A stretch of DNA of 64,000 nucleotides from Larus michahellis (GCF_964199755.1 NC_133897.1:113283579-113347578), one strand, 5' to 3'; positions 52,125 through 63,177 are shown, counted from the stretch's first letter. Numbers and translations are program-made. Notes: generated from the letters alone by a model not told the origin.

Positions 52125-52240
52125 ATTGGAGCTCTAATTCTGACTCACCACTCACTTGTTTCTGTCTCAGTTTCCTCCCTATATAAGTGAGGAAGATTGA
52201 ATTTATTCTTCCTTCTCAAGGGAGCTGGAAGGAATCGTCA
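52125..52240 (+). mobile_element. MIR-type SINE fragment
   Basis: Plus-strand match to the MIR core: 'gagctctaattctgactcac', 'cactcacttg', then 'tgtctcagtttcctccctat' (family: gcctcagtttcctcatctgt). The sequence then decays. It lies about 400 bases upstream of the APCDD1 CpG island. Confidence 0.75.
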
Positions 52241-52639
52241 TTGTTTGTATTCCTTTTTTAAGCACGCAGCATGTAAACACTTTAGCTCAGCTAAGCTGCT
52301 CAAAACTCAGTTATGTTGGTTTTCTCAAAACTTCCTCCAATTTGTTACACATTCTTTTCCATGAGGCCCACAACTCCAAACACAAACTAGAAAACACGAT
52401 GTCCCTCTCCAGAGGACATTACAAACGAAAGCCTCATGCTGAAACTCGGGCACATGAGCCACTCACGTGTACCACGGTAAGCGCGTGCGTAAAGTGTTTG
52501 CATGACCAAGGCCTAAAGACTAGAATAAAAAGCAAAACTAATCAAAAACAGACATGGGGGGGAAGCGTGCAGGAGAGCGCAGCACCAAAGAAGGCAACCT
52601 AGGCAGCTATTTTTAGCTTTTTTAATGTCCGATTTACGT
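52241..52639. other. Proximal upstream flank of the APCDD1 CpG island
   Basis: AT-rich to neutral sequence leading into the island. It contains a CACGTG-like word ('actcacgtgtacc' near 52463). No TATA box or exon was recognised. Confidence 0.5.
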
Positions 52640-53108
52640 GGAAAGCCGCAACCCCACTAAGGTTTCTTTTCGAGGCATGGGGGCACGCCAACTTTCTTTC
52701 TCTCCAACTTTCGGGCGCAGCGGCGAACACCCTCTTGGGCATCCCTTGGGAAGCGGGGTTCAGGCGCCGGGAGCCGCAGCTCCGCCCGCACCTCCCGTCC
52801 CTGCGTCCCGGGGCCGCTCTCCCCGCGGCCGGGGAAGGACCGACCGCTCCCGCCCGCTCTCCCACGCGTCCTCCAGCGCCCCCCCCGCCCTCCCCCCTCC
52901 GGCCACATCCCACCCGACCTCACAACCCTCGGGCTGCCCGCTCCCCCGGGTGCTCGCTGTTCCCCGTCCCCGCCGCTCGCTCCCCGCCCGTCCCGTGCTC
53001 CCCTTCCCCCGCCGTGGGAGCGGTGTCCGGCGGGGCCGCCCCCCTCCCCGCCCCGGGAGGAGTCCCCACCTCCCGACCCCTCCTCCTCCTCCTGCTGGAA
53101 GGGGAAAT

Positions 53109-53195
53109 ATGAAGCGGAGCCGCCGCCGCGCTCCGCGGAGACGGCGTGGGACGCGGTGGCGGAGCGGGCATCCTCGGGCAGCCAGCGGCGGCTGA
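53109..53195 (+). CDS. Possible upstream ORF in the APCDD1 leader (28 codons)
   Basis: An ATG at 53109, with A at -3, opens a 28-codon frame ending at the TGA of 53193-53195. It lies 226 bases upstream of the APCDD1 start and in another frame. It would encode a very basic peptide (11 Arg plus 1 Lys of 28). No other ATG occurs in any frame between 53112 and 53422, so if transcription starts upstream of 53109, ribosomes would meet this ORF first. If the start site lies downstream it is simply promoter DNA. GC-rich sequence makes Arg codons common by chance, so this is a weak coding claim. Confidence 0.25.
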   Translation: MKRSRRRAPRRRRGTRWRSGHPRAASGG

Positions 53196-53421
53196 GCCGG
53201 AGCCCTGCCGGGGCAGCGGTGGTGCGCGGGGCGGGAGCCCTGAGGAGCGGCAGCGGAGGAAGCCGCCTTTCCCCCGCCCGTCCGCCGGCCCCGGAGGGTG
53301 CCCGGTGGTCCCCGGCCCCGCCAGCCGCCTGCCCCCCAGCGCCGGGCCGTGGGCTGCCCGCGGCGGCGCTGAGGCGCGGGCGGCGGCGGCCGGAGCGGAG
53401 GGGCGGCTGCCAGGCGGGGAG

Positions 53422-53479
53422 ATGTCCGCCCCGTACGGCAGCCTGATGAGATACCTGTTCCCAGCCCTGCTGCTGCACG
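53422..53479 (+). CDS. APCDD1: APCDD1 coding exon 1 (signal peptide)
   Basis: The exon encodes residues 1-19 plus the first base of codon 20, starting MSAPYGSLMRYLFPALLLH. This matches the N terminus of vertebrate APCDD1, identical to the human protein as I recall it from Arg10 to His19. It is a short polar start followed by the hydrophobic core of a secretory signal peptide. The family makes a glycosylated type I membrane protein of about 514 residues that binds Wnt and LRP proteins at the cell surface and damps Wnt/beta-catenin signalling. The ATG is the first in frame after a stop at 53110-53112, and G at -3 gives a fair initiation context. The exon ends at a consensus GTGAGT donor (53480), leaving phase 1. 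In people, a Leu9Arg change in this signal peptide causes hereditary hypotrichosis simplex. Here residue 9 is Met, also hydrophobic. Residues 3-7 differ most from mammals. Confidence 0.95.
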
Positions 53480-53489
53480 GTGAGTGCGG

Positions 53490-53620
53490 GGCCGGGTGGG
53501 TTGCCAGGGGGTCCCAGCCGGCTGGGTGGCTACCCATGGCGCGCCCCAGGAGGCGGCTGGGTTGCGAGGGGGTCCCGCAACCTCGCTGGTGGGGGGAGAG
53601 GGTCGCGGGGGGGTGCGATC
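53490..53620. repeat. Imperfect 61-base tandem duplication in intron 1
   Basis: Text beginning 'gggttgccagggggtccc' at 53498 recurs as 'gggttgcgagggggtccc' at 53559, an offset of 61 bases. Similar G-rich text precedes both ('ggccgggt' and 'ggcggctg'), and the second copy is followed by further G-runs. The two units are only partly alike outside the shared core. Confidence 0.7.
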
Positions 53621-54591
53621 GCCCGTCCTAGGTGTGGGAGTCGGTGGGAGTCTGGCAGGGGGGCGCTCCGTACGGATGCCGAAGCGAGCAGAGCCCTTGC
53701 TGGCTCTGCCTGAATCCCCTCGTTAGCTGCACCCCTTCGCAAAACGCGTGGGTGCGGCGTGAAGCGGCAGCCGGCCGGTGTAGGTGAAATCGGGCGGATT
53801 TTACCGAAGTTGGTGTCTGCGGTTTTATCGTTGCACGCCTGTAACTGCTTGGACGGAGCAGCTGGTCCGGGCACCTCGCACAAAGATGCTTTACGCACCT
53901 CCGGGCAAAGGGCTGGCTCTACCAAACTGCGGGGAGCTTGGCCGAGATGTCCCGGGGGACCCGCGTTTCACCTGCAGGCGAAGAAGAGGTTTTTGATGTG
54001 GTGGTATTAGCTGGGAAGCCTTAGGCAGCAGCGCCGGGTCGTGTACCCAACGAAAAGTGTTTCGCTGCAGAGCACAGAGGCTCTGGGTGTCATTACGCAC
54101 GGTCCTGCTTTGATGCTATCTCAGCTTAGCCCTGGACTGACACGTCTCTGAAACTGCACAGTAGACAAAATTTTAGTGAGAAAAGCTAGCGTATTTAAAC
54201 TTACAAGTTCAGCTTGTAAATCTATATTTAGGCACTTAAACAGATAACCCATCTCTCCCGAAAGCCCGTGTTCTTCAAGAACAACTTCTGAAAAGGGGAG
54301 TATTTAATGAGCTGCTTAGGTATGTCTAACATTTGGCAGCCAGATTTGAAAAATCTGGGTGCAATATTGTTCTGAAAGAGTGACTCAACCTACTCGGTTA
54401 CAGCATCGTTTTGAAGAGTGTTCCTAATTCTGAAGTACTTAGTAGCATCCAGCCTTAGGACCCCAAGATTACTTGTAAAAAGAGGAATTTTTTTTTAAAC
54501 TGTTACAATGCAAGTGAGCTACGTGGATTCAGTGTGAGATCTGTGAGCTGGGGTAAGGATTTCAAAGCTATTCCTGGAGTTGATTTTGTGG

Positions 54592-54662
54592 AGCAGGGAT
54601 TGTCTGTCTCTGTGTTTGTACAAGTGCTAAGCACACAGATGGTATTCAATAAATAATAAAGA
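54592..54662 (+). mobile_element. MIR-like SINE 3' fragment
   Basis: Reads 'gcagggattgtctgtctctg', then 'tgtttgtacaagtgctaagc', then 'attcaataaataataaag'. This matches the 3' part of MIR-related repeats (gtacagtgcctagcac...caataaataataa) in reptiles and birds. The 5' core is not recognisable. Confidence 0.7.
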
Positions 54663-57600
54663 GCATGGGCTTCTGATTGTGTATTTTGTTTGGAGAAAGA
54701 AAGAGCAGGAGACCCTGTTCCCCAGGAGGGGGTTTTATACCCTTCTCACAGCTCAGCTATGAAATCCGGAGAGCGTAGAAACATGTTTAGTTGAGCCAGA
54801 CCTGCCGGAACGCCAGAGGTGTTCTTTAAAAACTCTGTGATCTGAGATGTAAAAGTCAAAATGGGAGGTTTGAAGTTAGAGGGTAAAGAGAGGAGGTGTA
54901 ATTACAGGGTTGGACTCCCCGGCTCATCTGCTTGGAATTACAGAGCAGAGCTGAACCCTGGCTGGAGCAGGAAACAAATCAAGGCCAGTGATCAGATCAA
55001 AACAGCAGCTGCCAAAAGAGGATGAAGGAGGAAAATCATCCATTTCTTCCGTCTGCAGTTACATTTCACCAAATAACATAAACCTAAGCTCTTGTAGAAA
55101 CGTATAACTCAGTGCCTTGTACATAAACACCTCGGTCGTGTAGCAGCACACGGTTTGGATCTGAGCTTCAAGTGTCGGGAAACTACTGCCCTCTTACAAA
55201 CTTGAAAATGACATCAGTGGCATATAATGCACTGAAATGTAGTCCGTCTAAATGTATTTACCCTGTTAGCTTTAACTTGGCCTCGAGCTTTTTCCCTCTG
55301 TGCCATGGAGTCGATAAGAACATCCTTCAGTCAGCAGCTAGCCCAGATTGGTAATATGTAAGAATAACCAGCAATCCCGGGGGATCGCAGTGTTAAGCCA
55401 CTTCACAGCACGTGATGTTTTCTTTTGCGTTTCTGTTGCACGTGGTAGTTTAAGGGTTAAAAGCGAGCGAGTGTGGGTGGGTGGTTGAGGATTTTTAGGG
55501 CTTAAAGCTTTATAATACGAGTTAAAACGTCCTGCAAGGCTAAAGCTTCTGCTTTCATTACATTAAGAAATGCCTACTTTAACCGCACGGAATTAAAATT
55601 TGGAAAAACTTGGCTTCATTAATCAAAATAAAACCTGTACCATGTCAGGAAAAAAAAAAATAAAGGTTTGCAGCTGGAAGTTGTCCATTGTCACTGTTTT
55701 CTTTGCCTAGACAAAAAGCCACAAAAGTTTCAGATGTCAAATGCTAAGATCATTCAGCTCCAGAAAACCTGATTAATAAGAGCTACGTTCAAGTGGATTC
55801 AAAACAAATTTGGCTAATTTCTTTTGTAAATGTAAACTTTTTTTTTTTTACAAATATAAATGAAAGTCTGAAGTCTCTAAGAAGAGACTTTAGCATATTT
55901 CTGATTATGTTACTGTTAGAATAACGAATTAGAAACTTCAAGTAAAACAATTTGTTGATACCGTCATGGAAATAGTACTAATAAAGATGATGAAGACAGG
56001 ACTGCTAGGCCTTTCAGAAGAAAACACATTTATGCTTTTAAAAGTTCTCTGGCAATATTTCTTAAATTAGTTACATAGAAGCGTTTTATTTCAAAACCTG
56101 TTCAGAAAAATAATAAGTAAATGCATCGGAAGATATAAATACCCATATCCATAAAGTGGACAAATAATTGCGCTCCATGCTAGAGGCATATGTGATCTCC
56201 TCCTTCAGTAAAATACTGCGTTTGGAAGTCTGGAAGACGATAAAGAGAGGAAGAGGGGAAGACACGCTGCTTAGTGTAGGACTTGTAGAGTTTGCAGGGA
56301 GCGTTAGAAGGTGGGCTCAATTTTATTCACAATTTTGTCAGTGTAAATTCGATTTCACTCATCTCTGTAGCTTGCCTGTGGGATAACAGCGGTAGGATGT
56401 AGGTGCCATGTATAGGAAGGGCAATTTTTGTGCTCCGTGGGGTGTCCAGTGGAGGCGGGCTGCAGGCGATGAAGCCCAAAACCAGCCTCAACCACACTGA
56501 GGGCAAATACCTTCAGCTATTCAAGGCAAGGCTGGCATTTTATTCCTGACATGACACTTTAAGCAGGGCTGGTAACAGGTGGGATTATACGTAGTGAGCT
56601 TGCTTAGCGTTGTCTTTACTCAGACACAAGTCCCATCGGCGTTGGGGGCAGTTCCACCCGAATAGCTCCTGGTGGTGAGGTGTGGGTGGAGGACAGGGCA
56701 GAGGTCTGCACGGCAGATGTCTCTGACACAGAGATGTCAGAGGGTGTTTCCTTCAAAGCGGGCAAGACAAAACTACCGTCAGTATTGAATTGCACTTACG
56801 GCCCAGTGCTGCACCCACTCATGCCAGCGGCAGAGTTCCTGCTGCCCTGAAGGGAGGTGGGCTTTGACCTTTCGGGGCTTCATCAAGAAGCCCACGTTCC
56901 GGACAGTGGCATTTCACCTCGCATGGGTAGCAGCAGTCATCCCAATTAAGAGCAGTAATCCCAATTAACTTCCATTTAGCAGAGGTTATCAGCTGTGTAA
57001 CTGCTTGGCACTTGGTTCTCTGACCTCTTCCAAGATGGGGCATCGAGTAAGGACAAAGCCGTAAGATAACTGAGGAGCTCAACGCTGCGCCAGTCAGCCT
57101 TGGAGGACTTTCTGTTTAGCTGTCCCATCTAAACGTATTTTAGATCTTGCTTCAGGATCTTCCACGCTCTGAAACATTTATTTTGCGGCTCTTTGAAAGT
57201 CATACCTGGAAACTCTGGATGCACAAGGAAGGCAACAGATACCTGTGAAAGGAAATCATTGTCCTCTCTGCTTCCATGGCCATAAAAGCCAGCTTTCCTT
57301 TCCCAACCCTTTTGTTTGTAGTAGCTAATTTGGGTCCCAATCCTGCGAGGACTCTTTGAAGTTTAAAGTGCAGGGAAAACACTGGTAAACACAGAGCGCG
57401 GCTTGGTAACAGGACATGATATTCTCCATGGCAATTGCGTAAGTTTGCGCTGTAGCTAAAAGCCTGTCACGGGCGTTATCTAACACTATCCCACATGAAG
57501 AAAGAGCGTAATCCAAATGTCTCTTTATTTAATTGTGCGGGGCAGCGGCCCAGATAAGGAGAGCTATAAACTTAATCCAGCCAATTATTCTTTATCTGTT

Positions 57601-58920
57601 GTAAGGCCTTTTCGAGTTTCAGACAAGTTCTAACTTGAAAAGAGTTTGCTGCGGAAATAAAGCACGTATGTTAAAATGTTTCCATCAGAGATGAAGCCAT
57701 CACATGTTTTGAACTTGTACTGTCACTCAAGGTTGTTTTAATTCGTAATAAAACGCTGCTCTTCTGGATTTACGTTGCTATGAATGAAAGAAAAGTGAAG
57801 TGGTTCCTACTGAGCAATCCCAATCTAAATCCAGGTTTGAATCCTACTTTCAGGTAACATTTATTCTCCCATTTAGGAAAGGGTGAACATGCTGAACACC
57901 AGTAGCTTTGAGCCTGGTTTGAAGCACTGCACTTGGGCATGTTTGCAGCCGTAGTTTAGATGCTGGTAGAGGTGTTCATTAAACTGATTAAACAGTTTAA
58001 GATAATTTGCGTTATACTTTTGCAATCTGGCATAGCTCAGAACAGAATTTGGCCAGGGTGTTTAGGCACGAGTTAAATTATAAGAATTTGTGTTCAAGCA
58101 CAGCTCTACTTATCATTATCTGTGTTGCAATTGTACATGATTTGCATGCTATTTTTCAGAAAACCAAAACATTTATTCTAGCAGCTCGCAGTTTTTTGCA
58201 GAAATGTTGGTGGAGAGCTTTGTCATAGCTGGTTTTGAAACACGTTTGGGTAAGGGGCTGCCAACAGATTGCCCTTTCAAGATTTGTATTTCACTCGCAG
58301 CTATGTGCAGAAATCTTTGAAGAACTTGAAAGTAACCTATCTCCCCCTAACAATTATTTTTATCTGGAATGGTTGTTCCCACATCAGATGCAGGTTTATA
58401 GGTGAACCTGAGAGCCTGAAGTCCTCTGTCTGGTGCGGTGCCTGCTTCTCTCCACGTCTCACTGGAGCGGCAGCGGTGCTGACCTCCACTTTCCCACTCC
58501 AATGGCTGTGGCATCTGCCCCTGTCAAGTGGGACCTGTGAGGGCCCAGGCAGGGATTCCCCAGCCAGCTGTAGCCCCTCTTGTAGGATTTTCAATTAGTT
58601 TGATGCTAAAGCTGTGATCTGCTAGGGCTTGATTATGAAAGAGAAGTTGGATATCAGCTCATCAGAAAATGTGTTTGTTTTGCTTTGTTTTTCTAGCTGT
58701 TATTTCTGATGGATTCTGGAATTTTCCGTTTCCTTTTGGACTTGCTCCTTTGCATACACAGCCACCATGGGGTGGGTGGTACAATCTTAGGACCTCTGGT
58801 TGTGTTGTAGCTAAAGTGAAAGCCGACCAGAGGCTTCACAGAATTATTGCTGTTAGTCTCAGGCAAAGATGATTGTTTTTTATTTGAAGGCCGTCCCACT
58901 TTTGAGTGATAACATGGTGG

Positions 58921-58950
58921 GTTTTATTTATTAATTTATTTATTTATTTG
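58921..58950. repeat. TTTA tetranucleotide microsatellite
   Basis: About seven units of TTTA with one AA interruption. Short and simple. Confidence 0.95.
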
Positions 58951-60904
58951 TAACGAGTGGGTAAGATTCCTTCATAACACCCAAAAATTTAAGTCAGTCA
59001 GAGAGAGTCTGAGATGATACTCTCAGTTGAGTCTGAGATACTTACATGGCTTGTGATGGAGGTACTGAAACCTCCCATCTGTCTATGCTGTAAAGAATAG
59101 CAGACTTGGATCTCTTTGAATGAAAGTAGTGGCTCCAACTATGTTGCAACAGCATCTAGGCTCCAAAGTGGGCTTTTAAAGAGCTGTGAAATTATTTTCC
59201 CAGCTTTGTGAAAGCACATTTTAACCTTGAGCCTTCCAGGGATGTCCCATCTAACACGGCCAAACGGAGCCTCTAAAATTAGCGACGTCATCCCTTGCAG
59301 GACCTCAGTTCTGCAGAGCACCTCGTTGTGCACTGCCAGGGGTGGAGCGGGGGGACACTGCGCTGACGCCGGGCACCTGCTGCGTGGAAAAACAGAGGAG
59401 ACAGACGGCGTTCAGTTTAGTACCCTGTGTGGGAAGCGTATCACCAGTCTTGGTGTTTGATCTTCAGATGGTACAAGGGGAAGTCATGGCTCCTTTGTAT
59501 GCTACTTGTATGTACAGATGTATGTCAGTAAATATAAAAGCACTGAAGTGATTACTCAGTAAGGAAGGAGCCTGTGCTAAATTATTTCCTTGCCCCAGCA
59601 ACACAAACATAGGTAAAGGTCCCATTGCTGCCTTTTAATATTATACCATAATCCATATTCTGATATTCATGCCCTACTTATGTGCTGTTGCCTAGCGTGT
59701 GTGTGTTCTCTACATCCCTTCCTCTGTCTCTGCGGCCTTCGTTATGTTCTCATGCCCGCCTTGGTTACCTAAGCTTGCTCCTGCCCTCATTTGTCGCAGT
59801 CAGATGGATAGAGTCCCAAAAAAATGCCCGCTCTGCAGGTACAGATCTCTAGAGCTATTGATGTAAATCGCTTTTCCATCCACCGCTGACAGTTTATTGT
59901 TTGCAAGTTGCAGACAGAACTACATACATGTGACAGGGAGAGCTGGGACCCCGTTGCTTTTGAGCTATATCAAAGAAAAGCCACTGTATAATACCACATT
60001 AAGTTGACGCCTCTTCAAAACCCCCTTCTTTTCATCATTTCCTCCGGGGAATAATTGGGAACGTATAATGTGGTTGCTGCATTTTCCCCTTTGATATGTG
60101 CACATACAAGACAGTATCCTCCCACAGAAGGATTTTTGCTTGGAGAAATTAAATGCCCAAGTATATTTAAATGAATAAATCATTCATTTTTAAGTGCATC
60201 TGTATTCAGGAATCATAGCAAAGACGTGAGCTAGGCAAAAATATAACTTCTTAAAAGCAAATATTTTAGTAAAAATACCTTGGAAATAGTCACTTGGACC
60301 ATTTCAAAACCTCCTCTTCATAGCAGGTTTCAAACATGTAAGAACTTCAAGTGGGAATATAAATTTTCAAAGACTTTTTCAGTGTGGGACAATTTGTCTG
60401 CGGGAGACATCCTGACAGATACGTTTCTGTTGAAAGTTAGTACTGATGGCTGCAGCCTCTACCAGGTACCTTGCAGGCGGTGTCACTTCTGACGCAAAAG
60501 ATGCTCTGAGCCCACGGACAGGAGCGCTCTCTCCATTTCAGAATGAGGTGCTGAAGTAATGTGGGCTATTTGAGCATGTGGAGACTTAAAGACGGAGAAG
60601 GGTGTTAGAAGGCAAATTCTCGGTCACTAGCTGTGATTCGTAACGCCAAAAATAAATATACTGTTAAGCTTACCTGTACCTGGCTGAACTTGTTCTCCTG
60701 GCAGTGTGAAAGCCTGTGATACCTGCCCCATACCCACCAGGTTTCAGATAAAATAAATAAGCCCAAGTTTTCGAGAGTGTCAAGTGCTGCTCCAGGTGAG
60801 GTGGGCTGCAGACGCGGCACAGCACACAGCTGCCGTGCAGAGGTGCTGGCTTCAGCCCAGGAGGCTCTACCACCATGCACGTCAAGCACTATTTAGTAAA
60901 CCCA

Positions 60905-61230
60905 GTACCTAAAGGCGGCCTACAGGAAAGATGGGGGAGGACTCTTTATCAGGGAGTGGAGTGGTAGGATGAGGGGTAACGGTTTTAAACTGAAAAAGGG
61001 GAGATTTAGATTGGATATTAGGAAGAAATTCTTTACTGTGAGGGTGGCGAGGCACTGGAACAGGTTGCCCAGGGAAGTTGTGCATGCCCCATCCCTGGAA
61101 GTGTTCAAGGCCAGGCTGGATGGGGCTTTGAGCAGCCTGGTCTAGTGGGAGGTGTCCCTGCCCATGGCAGGGGGGTTGGAACTAGATGATCTTTAAGGTC
61201 ACTTCTAACCTGAACCATTCTATGATTCTA
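60905..61230 (+). mobile_element. CR1 LINE 3' end in APCDD1 intron 1
   Basis: A well-preserved 5'-truncated CR1 in the same orientation as the gene. It shows 'tacaggaaagatgggggagg', 'gggagatttagattggatat', 'gagggtggcgaggcactgg', 'ccccatccctggaagtgttc', 'ggcaggggggttggaac' and the tail 'ccattctatgattcta'. It looks like the best-preserved copy in the window. Its last 86 bases pair with the opposed CR1 at 62119-62204. Confidence 0.97.
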
Positions 61231-62118
61231 AATCCTGTCTCTCCAAAAATGTAGTCAGCTCAAGCAGAGAGTCACCCTGCCATGGCTGTACCATTTCTGA
61301 AGCAGCTGTACTGTTTCTGGCTGCAGTATGGGAGTTGTTTGGGGCTAACATGAATGACTTTGCTCACCAGTGTAGAAAAACCTGAGAAGCCTTGACTTCC
61401 AGAAAGGGAGACGTAGTGACCCTCTGAAAATCAGGCTCCTTTAGGGGCGTCTCAGACGGCCTGCTCAAATATCAAAGCATCCCTAGCGTTTATTACCCTT
61501 TAGAAAGTAAGGCCGTAAATTCTCATTCAGATGGAAGAATTATTTGTAACCTGCAACAAAGCTACCAGATTTACCAGTAAAGACTTTGTGTGGTTGTATT
61601 CATTAATCTCATTAAATCGTGAGATCATTCAGTGGTCAGCACTGTTTACATTCAAGTATTTATTGTATTCTTTCTGGTCATTCTTTACCCTGACTACTGG
61701 ATAAGTCCTTGCCTTTGTTTAGCTTTGGAATTGCTATTTTTAAATGGTTGGCCTGTATTTATATTTTTAGCAATGCCATTTTGCCAGGTGTTACCCAAGT
61801 TTCTTCCAGAAGATCTACAACCTAGCCAACATAACGAATCACTGACACTGTTTTCTTTTTTTGCAATGGGAAATGGCAAAGGTTTGAAACAGCGTCTACC
61901 TAAAAATGAATAATGCTGATTTTTCTTGGAATTTCTATAGCGATGCTGCGTGCTGCCCAAGAAGCTGCCTGAAGGTTGGATGGGGCCTGGGGCATAAAGC
62001 GTAGGATCCTGCGTTAGGCAGCTCGACGCGATGTAGGGTTGCACCACGTGCTGGTGATCCCCAACAGCCCAGTTCCCGAGCCAGGTCAGCCAAGAGGGCA
62101 CCAGAAAAGATGGGGGTG

Positions 62119-62215
62119 AATCATAGAATGGTTCGGGTTAGAAGGGACCTTAAAGATCATCTAGTTCCAACCCCCCTGCCACGGGCAGGGACACCTCCCA
62201 CTAGACACCTCCTAG
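62119..62215 (-). mobile_element. CR1 LINE 3' end, antisense, in APCDD1 intron 1
   Basis: A short CR1 tail in reverse orientation: 'aatcatagaatggttcgggt', 'agaagggaccttaaagatca', 'tctagttccaacccccctgc', 'gggcagggacacctcccact'. Immediately after this, 'acacctcc' and 'ctag' recur, so the 5' truncation point carries a small duplication of about 14 bases. Confidence 0.95.
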
Positions 62216-63177
62216 ACCCTGTCCCTGGGAGCACGCGTTAGCGAGACGTCCCTCTCCCAAGATGCCGCCCCGACTTCCCAGGCACACAACCAGCCCCTCC
62301 ACCCCACCCCGTATTCGTTTTCTAGCCTGTTAGTTCTTAAATTCCTTCTGGCAAAGTAATACAGTTTCCAACCCATTATGTAAGGTTCATGTTTGTCACC
62401 TCTTAACCTCTAGATGTGTGTTTTTCTTTTGATCCGTGTTTTCCAGCATATCTAAGAGCAGGCTGTGCCTAAAAGTAAAGACGCATTCCTTCTGAAGCTA
62501 CGTATTCATTTTGTTCAATTAATATTGTGTAGAGAGAGCTGGTAGGTTTTGTATGTATACATTACCAGAAACCAAAATTACTGTGTGCTGGAGATAAAAT
62601 TAGATTTTGAAATTCCTTTTCCCCTTTAAAATAAAAATAGCAGAATCTGCCTTTAATTGACCACCTCAGTCATCACAGAGGCTTCCTGTGTGCAGAGGCT
62701 TTGCTTTTAATATCTGTTTTCCCTTGGCTTTAAAGAGTAGTCTTTATTTGCAAGTTTATTATAGAAGCGTTCAAATTAGAGGTGGGTTGAAACCGCAGAG
62801 TTTATGTCCGGATCTGGATGCAACTTTCTAAAAGGTTTTTGATTGTCCTGACCAGAGATTACAGAGGTGTCTATAAAATTCAGGTTCAGAGCCACATCTC
62901 CTGGGTGTGGAAACGCAGCACTTTGATTCAAGCCCTTCTCTCCAGTGTATTTTGTAAAGCAAATTTATTTAGCGGATTATTAGTGGGCTGACAGAGAGGA
63001 AGAGCTTCCCATATTTATTTTTTTTTTTCAGATGAGAAAAGAAACGTAAACAGTGCTTTTCTAGACACATAACATTGCAAACAAGCGTCATTCAACACAA
63101 GACGTTCACAACCTCCTAGATCGTGTTGAAGTCCTTCTCAGCAGGGTCTCATGATAATTTACACTTTTCTGTCACAG

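Larger units (their letters stand above)
52640..53720 (+). promoter_or_regulatory. APCDD1: CpG island promoter of APCDD1
   Basis: Sequence composition changes abruptly to very GC- and CpG-rich here, in an otherwise AT-rich region, and contains the APCDD1 start codon at 53422. GC boxes of Sp1/KLF type are visible at 53046-53054 (CCCCGCCCC) and 53228-53235 (GGGGCGGG). No convincing TATA box is present, as is usual for CpG-island promoters with dispersed start sites. The transcription start is not mapped. The 5' UTR probably occupies part of 52950-53421. Such islands often fire in both directions, so an antisense non-coding transcript is possible, but nothing in the sequence shows one. Confidence 0.85.
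53480..63177 (+). other. APCDD1: APCDD1 intron 1
   Basis: A 9.7 kb phase-1 intron from the GTGAGT donor to the acceptor AG at 63176-63177, which is preceded by a pyrimidine-rich 'acacttttctgtcacag'. Its first 250 bases belong to the CpG island. Within it I recognise a 61-base imperfect duplication, a MIR-type tail, a TTTA repeat, two opposed CR1 copies and several TCF/LEF-type words. No further exon of APCDD1 or nested gene is recognisable. Frames up to 135 codons (61694-62101 minus) have no family resemblance. Confidence 0.9.

Noticed and set aside
53146..53421. In-frame extension of APCDD1 upstream of 53422
   Set aside because: The frame is open from a stop at 53110-53112, but no ATG occurs in it before 53422 (only a GTG at 53146). 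The conserved family start is at 53422.
52638..53637. Long overlapping open frames on both strands of the CpG island (up to 273 codons on the minus strand)
   Set aside because: Extreme GC content removes stop codons in all frames. The peptides are Gly/Arg/Pro/Ala-rich with no domain, and only the frame at 53422-53479 matches a known protein and ends at a splice donor.
60169..60189. Perfect 8-base hairpin AAATGAAT...ATTCATTT with a five-base loop
   Set aside because: It is real but short and AT-rich, and expected by chance in several places in 64 kb.
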